From Acidaminococcus fermentans_A (lineage in GTDB: Bacteria; Bacillota; Negativicutes; Acidaminococcales; Acidaminococcaceae): DNA of 64,000 nt. Of this stretch, positions 39,298-47,196 are shown piece by piece. The position numbers and the translations under genes were made by a program. Where the stretch lies: the NCBI RefSeq assembly GCF_052216985.1, contig NZ_JBQOUY010000010.1:16721-80720 (forward strand), written 5' to 3'. Every line of letters begins with the position of its first letter. Within the stretch, counting starts at the first letter, position 1. Under the pieces are notes generated by a model. That model did not search any database, was not told the DNA's origin, and saw only the letters and a program-made list of their open reading frames with translations.

Positions 39298-40753
39298 AGC
39301 CCGAAGGGGCGAAGTCTGGCTGGTAGGAGCCGGCTGCGGTGCCGGGCTCTTGACACTGGAGGGAAGAAAGATCCTGGCCCAGGCTGAAACGGTGCTGTAC
39401 GATGCCCTGGTGCCCCCTGAAGTGCTCCGAGAGGTCCGCCCTGAGGCGGAACGGCTGCCGGTAGGCAAACGCAGCGGGCGCCACAGCATGGCCCAGGAGG
39501 CCATCAATCAGCTGCTGCTCCAAAAGGCCCGGGAAGGGAAACGGGTGGTGCGGCTCAAGGGCGGAGACAGTTTTGTCTTTGGCCGAGGCGGAGAAGAAGC
39601 ACTGGCACTCCAGGCGGCGGGAATCCCCTGGCATGTGGTGCCGGGAATCAGTTCCGCGATCGCGGTGCCGGAACATTTCGGTATCCCAGTGACCCACCGG
39701 GGATTGGCCCGTTCCTTTACCGTGGTCACTGGACATACCCAGGATGGACTGGGAGAAGATTGGAAAGCCCTGGCCCAGCTGCAAGGGACTCTGGTATTCC
39801 TCATGGGAGTAGAGCGTCTGGAGACCATTTGCCGGTGCTTGGTCCAGGCAGGGAAGCCACCGGATACCCCGACCAGCGTCCTTTGCGGGGGATACAGCCC
39901 TCAGGAAATCCGCATTGACGGGACACTTTCCAACCTTCCGGGAAAGGCCAAGGAACAGGGGGCCTTTGCGCCGGCCATCATCCTGGTAGGGCCCGTGGCT
40001 GACCTGGGACTGCAGCCGTCTTGGGAAGGGAATCTGGAGGGGATCCTGGTCACCGGGACCCCGGTGTTCTGCCAGGAAGTGGCAGGTGCTCTGGAAGCGG
40101 CTGGAAAGACGGTCACGGAACTTCCGATCCTGGATCTGGAACCGCTGTTCCAGAATATCCCGGAAGATTTTGACCGGTATGACTGGCTGGTCTTTACCAG
40201 CCGGAACGGGGTCCGCCTGTTCTTCCAATGGTTCCGAGCGGCTCGGCAGGATTTCCGGCGGCTGGGGCAGGTGCGGTTTGCCTGCATCGGCCGGGGAACG
40301 GCTGAGGAACTAGCCCACCAAGGATTCCAGGCGGATCTGGTGCCGGAGACTTTTACAGCAGAAGCTTTAGGCAGGGCCTTGGGAGGAAAAATGGATCCCC
40401 GAGACCGCTGTCTCCTGCTCCGGGCAGAAGAAGGGTCCCCGGATCTGGTCCGGGAACTGGAAAAGGCAGGGCTGAACTATCAGGATGCGTCCATTTATCG
40501 GGTCCGTTCCTTGGAGGACAAAGGGGGGACGCGCCGCCTGCTTTCGCCAAGGGTCATGATCTTTGGCAGCGGCAGGGGGGTCCATGCTTTTTTCCGGCAG
40601 TTCACCCTGGCACCGGAGACCCGGGTCCTCTGCATCGGTCCAGTTACGGCCCGGGCTGCCTGGGAAGAAGGCTGCAAGCATGTGGAAACAGCCAGGATCC
40701 ATTCCGTATCCGGCATCCGGGAAGCTCTGGAAAGAAAGGAAGTGCGGGAATGA
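39284..40753 (+). CDS. Fused uroporphyrinogen-III methyltransferase / uroporphyrinogen-III synthase
   Basis: The 489-residue protein joins a CobA/SUMT domain (about 6-250) to a HemD domain (about 255-485). SUMT motifs: VWLVGAGCGAGLLTLEGRKI, AETVLYDALV, VRLKGGDSFVFGRGGEEALA and PGISSAIAVPEHFGIPVTHR. The HemD part includes WLVFTSRNGVRLFFQWF and a C-terminal VLCIGPVTARAAWEEG. It makes uroporphyrinogen III and methylates it to precorrin-2, committing flux to sirohaem or cobalamin rather than haem. Such fusions are common in Firmicutes. It overlaps hemC by 14 bases and the next gene by four. Confidence 0.93.
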   Translation: MTGDKARRGEVWLVGAGCGAGLLTLEGRKILAQAETVLYDALVPPEVLREVRPEAERLPVGKRSGRHSMAQEAINQLLLQKAREGKRVVRLKGGDSFVFGRGGEEALALQAAGIPWHVVPGISSAIAVPEHFGIPVTHRGLARSFTVVTGHTQDGLGEDWKALAQLQGTLVFLMGVERLETICRCLVQAGKPPDTPTSVLCGGYSPQEIRIDGTLSNLPGKAKEQGAFAPAIILVGPVADLGLQPSWEGNLEGILVTGTPVFCQEVAGALEAAGKTVTELPILDLEPLFQNIPEDFDRYDWLVFTSRNGVRLFFQWFRAARQDFRRLGQVRFACIGRGTAEELAHQGFQADLVPETFTAEALGRALGGKMDPRDRCLLLRAEEGSPDLVRELEKAGLNYQDASIYRVRSLEDKGGTRRLLSPRVMIFGSGRGVHAFFRQFTLAPETRVLCIGPVTARAAWEEGCKHVETARIHSVSGIREALERKEVRE

Positions 40754-41319
40754 GTTATTTCCCCTTGATGGTCCAGCTGGAACAGCAGCCGGTCCTTTTG
40801 GTGGGAGGCGGGCGGACCGCACTCCATAAAGCCCGGATCCTGCTGGAATTCGGAGCCCGGATCCAGGTAGTGGCTCCCGTCCTTATACCCGGATTCCATG
40901 CCCTGCCGGTCCAAATAGCAGCAAGGAATTTCAGCCAAGAGGACATCTTCCGGGAAAAATGGCAGATGGTCGTGGCTGCGACCAATGAAAGAGCGATCAA
41001 TGAAAGAATCAGCCGTCTTTGTCAGGAACAGAAAATCCCAGTGAATGTAGTAGATGATCCGGCGCTGTGTTCCTTCATCTTTCCGGCCCTGCTGAAAGAG
41101 GGAGAAGTGATCTGTGCTGTCAGCAGCGGTGGCAGGAGCCCCCTGGTGGCACAGTATGTGAAAAGCCGGATCCAACAAGTCCTGCCGCAGGGACTAGGTG
41201 CCCTCAATGAACAGATGGGAAGATACCGGCAGCAGTTGGGACAGGAAGAAAAAGATCCCCGAAAACGGAAAGAGAGGCTGAAGGAGAGGCTCCAGCAGCT
41301 CTTAGACAGGTTCTCATAA
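40750..41319 (+). CDS. Precorrin-2 dehydrogenase / sirohydrochlorin ferrochelatase-like (CysG N-domain)
   Basis: The 189-residue protein has the NAD-binding VLLVGGGRTALHKARILLEF (about 15-34), a middle VVAATNERAINERISRLCQE segment (about 76-95), NVVDDPALCSFIFPALLKEG and AVSSGGRSPLVAQYVKSRIQ, all typical of the CysG/Met8 N-terminal module. It oxidises precorrin-2 to sirohydrochlorin and may insert iron. It ends the bioY-hemC unit. hemA, hemL and hemB are not in the window. Confidence 0.88.
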   Translation: MSYFPLMVQLEQQPVLLVGGGRTALHKARILLEFGARIQVVAPVLIPGFHALPVQIAARNFSQEDIFREKWQMVVAATNERAINERISRLCQEQKIPVNVVDDPALCSFIFPALLKEGEVICAVSSGGRSPLVAQYVKSRIQQVLPQGLGALNEQMGRYRQQLGQEEKDPRKRKERLKERLQQLLDRFS

Positions 41320-41356
41320 AAAACATATCAAATGGAAAAATATTTTCCAAAAAGAC

Positions 41357-41390
41357 TTGCATTATTTTAAGAGTCTGTTATAATAATAAC
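41357..41390 (+). promoter_or_regulatory. Promoter of the rubrerythrin gene with GTTATAATAATAAC palindrome
   Basis: TTGCAT (41357-41362), 16 bases, TATAAT (41379-41384). The -10 lies inside GTTATAATAATAAC (41377-41390), an inverted repeat resembling half of a PerR box (TTATAATNATTATAA). AGACT (41353-41357) and AGTCT (41372-41376) form another inverted pair across the spacer. Confidence 0.6.
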
Positions 41391-41458
41391 CGTAAGAGAT
41401 AATTAATATTAACAAATACAAAATCTTGTAAACTGTGTAAATCAGGGGAGGCAATATC

Positions 41459-42007
41459 ATGAAAAAGTTCATTTGCAGAGTGTGCGGTTATGTCTATGAA
41501 GGCGAAGAAGCTCCGGAAAAGTGCCCGCAGTGCGGCGCTCCCAAAGATAAATTCGATGAACTGAAAGAAGGCGTCAAGGAATACGCCGATGAACATGTGG
41601 TCGGCGTTGCCAAAGGCGTGGATGAACGGGTGCTGGAAGGCCTGCGTCAGCACTTCACCGGCGAATGTTCCGAAGTAGGCATGTATCTGGCCATGAGCCG
41701 GGTGGCTGACCGGGAAGGCTATCCGGAAGTGGCGGAAGCCTACAAACGGATCGCTTTCGAGGAAGCAGAGCATGCAGCCAAATTCGCAGAACTGCTGGGT
41801 GAAGTAGTCACCGACAGCACCCAAAAGAACCTGGAGATGCGGGCTGCTGCTGAACAGGGTGCCTGCGCTGGCAAGAAGGAAATCGCTACCCTGGCCAAAC
41901 AGCTGGGCTACGATGCCATCCATGATACCGTCCATGAAATGGCCAAGGACGAAGCCCGTCATGGCCGCGTATTCGATGGCCTGCTGGCCCGTTACTTTGC
42001 AAAATAA
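41459..42007 (+). CDS. Reverse rubrerythrin (N-terminal rubredoxin domain)
   Basis: The 182-residue protein has a rubredoxin-type iron site first (CRVCGYVYEG at about 6-15 and CPQCGAP at about 22-28), then a ferritin-like di-iron domain with EAEHAAKFAELL and the late KDEARHGRVFDGLL giving the paired ExxH ligands. Classical rubrerythrins have the rubredoxin domain at the C-terminus; this order is the reverse type that reduces peroxide and oxygen with NADH-derived electrons in strict anaerobes. GGGGAGG precedes the ATG. It is a single-gene unit. Confidence 0.92.
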   Translation: MKKFICRVCGYVYEGEEAPEKCPQCGAPKDKFDELKEGVKEYADEHVVGVAKGVDERVLEGLRQHFTGECSEVGMYLAMSRVADREGYPEVAEAYKRIAFEEAEHAAKFAELLGEVVTDSTQKNLEMRAAAEQGACAGKKEIATLAKQLGYDAIHDTVHEMAKDEARHGRVFDGLLARYFAK

Positions 42008-42044
42008 GAGAGCCCGGTAACTGTATTCAGATACTGGTGTGGAT

Positions 42045-42107
42045 AAAAAAGGCTGTACAAGATTGCCGACAGATCGATGTCGGCGGTCTGTACAGCCTTT
42101 TTTTTTG
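42045..42107 (+). terminator. Terminator of the rubrerythrin gene
   Basis: Outer stem AAAAAAGGCTGTACA / TGTACAGCCTTTTTT enclosing an inner hairpin GCCGACA/TGTCGGC, then nine T residues. Confidence 0.9.
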
Positions 42108-42155
42108 CCAGGAAAGATCTTAGTTGGCGGACCAACGCAGCCCAACCCTTTTTTG

Positions 42156-42164
42156 TGATATAAT
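42156..42164 (+). promoter_or_regulatory. Extended -10 promoter of citC
   Basis: TGATATAAT (TGn extension plus TATAAT) at 42156-42164, about 30 bases before the start codon; no clear -35. Confidence 0.65.
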
Positions 42165-42196
42165 GGGGTGACTTTAAAACCAGAAGGAGACAAATG

Positions 42197-43243
42197 ATGT
42201 CTGATTATTTTATTTCCCAAGTATATCCTTCCGATAAACGGACCAATGCCCAAGTGGATGCACTGTTGGAACAGGAAGGGATCCGGCGGGATGCCAATCT
42301 GGATTATACCTGTGTGATGTTTGACAGCGACTATCAGGCCATTGCTACCGGTAGCTGTTTTGGCAATACCCTGCGCTGTATGGCAGTGGATCATCGGCAT
42401 CAGGGCGAAGGGCTGATGAACGAAATCGTTTCCCATCTGGTCCAGATCCAGTATGAACGGGGCCATCTCCATCTATTCCTCTATACCAAGTGCAGCTCGG
42501 CCAAATTCTTTGGAGATCTGGGCTTCTATGAAATTGCCCGGATCGAAGACCAGATCGTGTTCATGGAAAATCGGAAAGATGGGTTTTCCAGTTATCTGGA
42601 TCAGCTGGCCCAAAGCCGGATCGATGCACTGAAAGTGGCAGCCATCGTGATGAATGCCAATCCTTTTACCTTGGGGCATCAGTATCTGGTGGAAAAGGCT
42701 GCTGGGGAAAATGATGCAGTACATCTTTTCATGGTCAGCGAAGATGCCAGCCTGTTTCCCTATGCGGTGCGGAAAAAACTCATCCTGGAGGGGACCCGTC
42801 ATCTGACCAACATCCGGTACCATGACAGCGGGCCCTATATCATCAGTCAGGCTACATTCCCCAGCTATTTCCAGAAGGATGCAGAAGCCGTGATCGCCAG
42901 CCATGCCAACCTGGATCTGGCCATCTTTACGAAAATCGCCCATCGGCTGGGCATTACTTCCCGGTATGTGGGGGAAGAACCTACCAGCGTAGTCACTGGC
43001 CTCTACAACCAGGTGATGCAGCAGCGTCTGCCAGAAGCCGGGATCCAATGCATCGTAGTCCCCCGCCGGGCGGAACAGGGGGAAGTGGTCAGCGCCTCCA
43101 CCGTACGGAAAGCCATCCAGGAAGGCAACTGGGAAGGGGTCCGGGAGCAGGTCCCTCCTACGACTTGGGACTTCCTCCAGAGTGAGGCAGCCCGTCCCAT
43201 CTTGGCAAAGATCCAGAAAGAGCAGGATGTGGTCCACTATTGA
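42197..43243 (+). CDS. citC: [Citrate (pro-3S)-lyase] ligase
   Basis: CitC acetylates the thiol of the citrate lyase acyl carrier protein, switching the lyase on. The 348-residue protein has an N-terminal GNAT-like domain (about 20-120, with VDHRHQGEGLMNEIVSHLVQ) and a nucleotidylyltransferase domain with the HxGH-type NANPFTLGHQYLVEKAA (about 152-168) and a late VSASTVRKAI (about 302-311). ATG 42197 is preferred to the adjacent ATG 42194 from its 7-base distance to AAGGAG. citD, citE, citF and citG/X are not beside it, which is unusual. Confidence 0.92.
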   Translation: MSDYFISQVYPSDKRTNAQVDALLEQEGIRRDANLDYTCVMFDSDYQAIATGSCFGNTLRCMAVDHRHQGEGLMNEIVSHLVQIQYERGHLHLFLYTKCSSAKFFGDLGFYEIARIEDQIVFMENRKDGFSSYLDQLAQSRIDALKVAAIVMNANPFTLGHQYLVEKAAGENDAVHLFMVSEDASLFPYAVRKKLILEGTRHLTNIRYHDSGPYIISQATFPSYFQKDAEAVIASHANLDLAIFTKIAHRLGITSRYVGEEPTSVVTGLYNQVMQQRLPEAGIQCIVVPRRAEQGEVVSASTVRKAIQEGNWEGVREQVPPTTWDFLQSEAARPILAKIQKEQDVVHY

Positions 43244-43254
43244 GTGGGTCCAGC

Positions 43255-43283
43255 TTGTGTTTTGCTACTGTATCTGTTATAAT
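43255..43283 (+). promoter_or_regulatory. Promoter of metK
   Basis: TTGTGT (43255-43260), 17 bases, TATAAT (43278-43283); the start near 43290 gives a transcript that begins just before the riboswitch. Confidence 0.75.
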
Positions 43284-43305
43284 TACAAAGCAAAATCACA
43301 TATTG

Positions 43306-43449
43306 CTCATCAAGAGTGGCGGAGGGAATGGCCCAATGAAGCCACAGCAACCATGGCCTTGGGCCAACGGTGCTAATTCCTGCAATGCGGTCTGTCGATT
43401 GTAAGATGAGAGTCCTATAGGTACTCTCATGTTTGAGAGTATTTTTTTT
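43306..43449 (+). promoter_or_regulatory. SAM-I riboswitch (S-box) with terminator
   Basis: The aptamer P1 is CTCATC (43306-43311) / GATGAG (43405-43410). Between lie the conserved CAAGAGTGGCGGAGGGAATG, GCCCAATGAAGCC, CAGCAACC and GGTGCTAATTCC blocks. Downstream TACTCTCA/TGAGAGTA plus eight T is the terminator (43422-43449), and ATGAGAGT upstream of it can pair with ACTCTCAT as antiterminator. High SAM should stop transcription of metK and, by read-through logic, priA. Confidence 0.95.
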
Positions 43450-43463
43450 GTAAGGAGGAAAAA

Positions 43464-44642
43464 ATGAAGAAAGTTTTTACGTCTGAATCAGTTACGGAAG
43501 GCCATCCTGATAAAATCGCCGATCAGATCTCTGATGCGGTACTGGATGCCATCCTGGAACAGGACCCGGATGCCCGAGTCGCCTGCGAAACCCTGGTGGC
43601 TACCGGCCAGATCCATATTGTAGGAGAAATCTCCACCAGCTGCTATGTGGATATTGCCAAGATCGCCCGGCAGACGGTGATCGATATCGGCTACGACCGC
43701 GCCAAATATGGCTTTGATGGTTCCACCTGCGGCGTGCTGATCTCTATCGATGAACAGTCTCCGGATATTGCCCAGGGCGTGGATGAATCCGATGAATCCA
43801 AACAGGGTGCCCAGGATGAGACGGAAAGGATCGGTGCCGGGGACCAGGGCATGATGTTCGGCTATGCCACGGACGAGACGCCGGAATATATGCCGCTGCC
43901 CATTTCCTTGGCTCATAAGCTGGCCCGTCGGCTGGCTCAGGTGCGCAAGGACGGGACCCTGTCCTATCTCCGTCCGGACGGCAAGACCCAGGTGACCGTG
44001 GAATACGATGGGGACAAACCGGTCCGGGTGGATACCATCGTGGTCTCAGCTCAGCACAGCCCGGATGTTTCCATGGAACAGCTGCGGAAGGATATCCTGG
44101 AACAGGTCATCCGGCCGGTGGTGCCAGCGGATCTCTTGGATGGAGAGACCATCTATCATATCAATCCTACCGGCCGTTTCGTCATCGGCGGCCCCCAAGG
44201 GGATTCCGGCTTGACAGGACGGAAAATCATCGTGGATACCTACGGGGGCATGGCCCGGCATGGAGGCGGGGCCTTCTCTGGGAAGGATCCTACCAAGGTG
44301 GACCGGAGTGCCGCCTATGCAGCCCGGTATGTGGCTAAGAATGTGGTGGCTGCCGGTCTGGCCAAAAAGTGCGAGATCCAGCTGGCTTATGCCATCGGGG
44401 TGGCCCGCCCTGTATCCATCAGTGTGAATACTTTTGGCACGGCGGCCATTCCCGAAGACAAGATCGTGGAATTGATCGAAAAGAACTTTTCCCTGACCCC
44501 GGCGGGTATCATCAAGAGCCTGGATCTGCGCCGCCCCATTTACCGGCAGACGGCGGCCTATGGCCATTTCGGCCGGACCGATGTGGATCTGCCCTGGGAA
44601 CGGCTGGATAAAGTGGACGTGCTGAAAAAAGCACTGGAATAA
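43464..44642 (+). CDS. metK: S-adenosylmethionine synthetase
   Basis: MetK makes SAM from methionine and ATP. The 392-residue protein shows TEGHPDKIADQISDAVLDAI (about 10-29), the P-loop-like GAGDQGMMFGYATDETPEYM (about 127-146) and GGGAFSGKDPTKVDRSAAYA (about 269-288). AAGGAGG precedes the ATG. Feedback is direct: its product binds the SAM-I riboswitch at 43306. The stop is one base before priA. Confidence 0.97.
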   Translation: MKKVFTSESVTEGHPDKIADQISDAVLDAILEQDPDARVACETLVATGQIHIVGEISTSCYVDIAKIARQTVIDIGYDRAKYGFDGSTCGVLISIDEQSPDIAQGVDESDESKQGAQDETERIGAGDQGMMFGYATDETPEYMPLPISLAHKLARRLAQVRKDGTLSYLRPDGKTQVTVEYDGDKPVRVDTIVVSAQHSPDVSMEQLRKDILEQVIRPVVPADLLDGETIYHINPTGRFVIGGPQGDSGLTGRKIIVDTYGGMARHGGGAFSGKDPTKVDRSAAYAARYVAKNVVAAGLAKKCEIQLAYAIGVARPVSISVNTFGTAAIPEDKIVELIEKNFSLTPAGIIKSLDLRRPIYRQTAAYGHFGRTDVDLPWERLDKVDVLKKALE

Positions 44643-44643
44643 G

Positions 44644-47037
44644 ATGGAATACGCAAAGGTTGCCATCAATCTGCCGGCCAAAAACATCTTTCGGCAGTTC
44701 ACCTACCATGTCCCGGAAACCCTGGATTTCCTGGACCAGGGCTGGCGGGTGGTGGTGCCTTTCGGCCAGCAGCTGCTGGAAGGGTTCATCGTGGAAGAGG
44801 ACCGGGAACCAGACTGTACCCGGGAGCTGAAAGACATCGCCGATGTGGTAGGGACGGAGCCTTGGTTCGACCACGAGATGCTGGCTACAGCTTATTGGCT
44901 GTCCCGATATTATCTGTGTGCGCTGGCCGAAGCCCTGCGCCTGTTCATCCCAGGTAAACGCAGTTTGGCAGCAGTGGGGAAATATGTGACCGTACCTGGA
45001 GCAGCCGGACTTTCCCCGGCAGAACAGGAGTTGTATGACTTCCTGACGCTGAAGGGACCTCTGCCCAGGAAAGCCATCCGCCAGCTGCCTGGAGGAGAAG
45101 ATGCCCTGAAAGGGCTGATCACCCGGCAGGCTGTTGTCCTGTCCTATGACGTAAAATATAAATTGCGGGAGAAAACCGAACGGACCTTTGCCATAACACC
45201 GGAAGGGCTGGCGGCAAATGGGAACGGAGAGGTCCGGGGCAAAAGCCAGAAGGCTGCCCTGGGCCTTTTGCCATGGGGGAAAGAGCTGAGTGCTGGAGCA
45301 TTGGAACAACAGGGCATCTCGGCGGAGGTATTGCGGAACCTGGTCCGGAAGGGATGGCTCTCGGAAGGGCGCCGGCGGATCCTCCGGGACAGCTACCAGG
45401 GACTGGAAGCTCCCAAAGAAATCCTGGAATTGACAGAAGAGCAGCAGGCTGCCATCCTGGCAGTAGAGGCGGCAGAGGAAAAGCGGGAAGCCAGGACATT
45501 TCTCCTCCAGGGGATCACTGGCAGCGGCAAGACGGAAGTCTATCTGCGTCTCACGGCTAAGGCCCTCCAGGAAGGTCGGCAGGTCCTGGTCTTGGTGCCG
45601 GAAATCGCCCTGACTGGGCAAGTGGTCAAACGCTTCAAAGCCTGGTTCGGGGCGGCCGTGGCTGTGGCACACAGCCGGCTTTCCTCTGGGGAACGGGCGG
45701 ATGTATGGTGCCGGATGCGTTCTGGACAGGCCCGGGTGCTGATCGGAGTGCGGTCTGCGGTGTTCTGTCCCTTTTCTGCGCTGGGTCTGATCCTCATCGA
45801 TGAAGAACACGAGGGAGCCTACAAACAGGAGGAACGGCCCAGTTACCATGCCCGTCTGGTGGCCCAGTACCGGGCCCATCAGTGGAAGGTCCCGGTGGTC
45901 CTGGGATCTGCCACACCGGACCTGGAATCCTATTATCTGGCGGAAAAAGACATCTACACCCATCTGCGGCTGACCCATCGGGCCAAAGCTGGAAGCCATC
46001 TTCCCCAAGTATCCATTGTGGATATGCGGGAAGAGCTGCAGCGGGGGAACCGGAGCGTCCTTTCCGATGTCCTGCGTTCCCGGTTGGAGACTACGGTGGG
46101 AAAGGGTGAACAGGCCATCATCCTCCTGAATCGGCGGGGATTCTCGACTTTTGTCCTGTGCCGGGACTGCGGAGAATCTCTTAGCTGTCCCAATTGCGCG
46201 GTATCTCTGGTCTACCATGCCAGGGAGCAGCTGATGGAGTGCCATTACTGCGGCCATACGGAACCGGTCCCCACCCGCTGCCCTCATTGCGGCAGTCCCC
46301 GGATCCGGTTCTTTGGGACCGGGACGGAAAAAGCAGAGACGGAGATCCGGGACCTGTGTCAGGGAGTGAAGCCTCTGCGCATGGACCAGGATTCTACTGG
46401 GAAAAAATTCGCCCATGACCGGATCCTCCAGGCGTTCCGCAGCGGGGACTATAATGTGCTGCTGGGGACCCAGATGGTGGCCAAGGGCCATGATATCCCC
46501 AACGTGACGCTGGTGGGGGTGCTCAGTGCCGATTCCCAGCTGAATCTGCCGGATTTCCGCAGCGGAGAACGCTGTTTCGCCCTGCTCACCCAGGCCGCTG
46601 GGCGAGCTGGACGGGGAGATAGACCGGGTCAGGTGATCTTCCAAGCCTATGACGCGGAGAATCCCATCCTCCAGATGGCGGCCCGGCAGGATTATGATGG
46701 TTTTGCCCAAAGGGAACTGGCACTGCGGAAGGAATTGCAGTATCCGCCTTTTGTCCGGATGCTGAAGGTCACAGTACTCCACAAAAAGGAAGAGGAAGCC
46801 CTGGCTACCGCCCAGCGCCTGGTGAACGCCCTGGAGGCCTGGAAAATGGAAAGTGGGCATCCGTTGGAGATCCTGGGACCTTTTCCGGCCATCGTGGCAC
46901 GGGTGAACCAGATCTACCGGATCAATGTGCTGCTGAAGAGCCCCCGGATGAAGCCGGTGAAAGAATGGCTCTGGCAGTCCACCTACCGTGAAATGGCTAA
47001 TGTGTATTTCGATGTGGATCCTATGAGTGTGGTGTAG
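44644..47037 (+). CDS. priA: Primosomal replication restart helicase
   Basis: PriA recognises stalled forks and reloads the replisome. The 797-residue protein has an N-terminal 3'-end-binding domain (NIFRQFTYHVPETLDFLDQG), the helicase Walker A GITGSGKTEVYLRL (about 290-303), the DEEH box IDEEHEGAYKQEERPSYHAR (about 385-404) and zinc-binding pairs in CRDCGESLSCPNC and CHYCGHTEP-PTRCPHCG (about 507-548). GTQMVAKGHDIPNVTLVGVL marks motif V. Its start codon follows metK by one base with no separate promoter, so it appears to share SAM-riboswitch control. Confidence 0.95.
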   Translation: MEYAKVAINLPAKNIFRQFTYHVPETLDFLDQGWRVVVPFGQQLLEGFIVEEDREPDCTRELKDIADVVGTEPWFDHEMLATAYWLSRYYLCALAEALRLFIPGKRSLAAVGKYVTVPGAAGLSPAEQELYDFLTLKGPLPRKAIRQLPGGEDALKGLITRQAVVLSYDVKYKLREKTERTFAITPEGLAANGNGEVRGKSQKAALGLLPWGKELSAGALEQQGISAEVLRNLVRKGWLSEGRRRILRDSYQGLEAPKEILELTEEQQAAILAVEAAEEKREARTFLLQGITGSGKTEVYLRLTAKALQEGRQVLVLVPEIALTGQVVKRFKAWFGAAVAVAHSRLSSGERADVWCRMRSGQARVLIGVRSAVFCPFSALGLILIDEEHEGAYKQEERPSYHARLVAQYRAHQWKVPVVLGSATPDLESYYLAEKDIYTHLRLTHRAKAGSHLPQVSIVDMREELQRGNRSVLSDVLRSRLETTVGKGEQAIILLNRRGFSTFVLCRDCGESLSCPNCAVSLVYHAREQLMECHYCGHTEPVPTRCPHCGSPRIRFFGTGTEKAETEIRDLCQGVKPLRMDQDSTGKKFAHDRILQAFRSGDYNVLLGTQMVAKGHDIPNVTLVGVLSADSQLNLPDFRSGERCFALLTQAAGRAGRGDRPGQVIFQAYDAENPILQMAARQDYDGFAQRELALRKELQYPPFVRMLKVTVLHKKEEEALATAQRLVNALEAWKMESGHPLEILGPFPAIVARVNQIYRINVLLKSPRMKPVKEWLWQSTYREMANVYFDVDPMSVV

Positions 47038-47067
47038 GGGGATCTGTTGCATGGGCAACAGCCCCTT
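47037..47067 (+). terminator. Terminator of the metK-priA unit
   Basis: Stem GGGG-(AT)-CTGTTGC / GCAACAG-CCCC with loop ATGG; T tail short. It shares the GTTGCATGNGCAAC core with those at 148 and 12197. Confidence 0.65.
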
Positions 47068-47072
47068 GTTGG

Positions 47073-47113
47073 GGTCGCGGGTCGCGAGCCGTGACCCGCG
47101 GCCCGCGACTGGG
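47073..47113. repeat. Intergenic palindromic repeat element, copy 3 (short form)
   Basis: The arms GGTCGCGGGTCGCGAGCC and GTGACCCGCGGCCCGCGACTGG stand next to each other with no interior. The right half differs from that of copy 2 (10674-10701) at only a few bases. It lies between two terminator hairpins, like copy 1. Confidence 0.65.
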
Positions 47114-47146
47114 GGGTGTGAATTTTTTTCACACCCCCCTTTTTCT
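47111..47146 (+). terminator. Terminator hairpin after repeat copy 3
   Basis: GGGGGGTGTG / CACACCCCCC with an A+T loop and TTTTT tail, then TATAAT at 47158-47163, the likely -10 of the def operon. Confidence 0.85.
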
Positions 47147-47196
47147 ATGTCCTATGGTATAATAGAGAGTAAAATTGTGATAGGAGTCGATGAAAT

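Noticed and set aside
44512..47058. Open frame of 848 codons on the minus strand across priA
   Set aside because: It is the mirror frame of a G+C-rich gene: no ribosome site, no recognisable domain, His/Gln/Pro-rich composition. priA on the plus strand has all helicase motifs.
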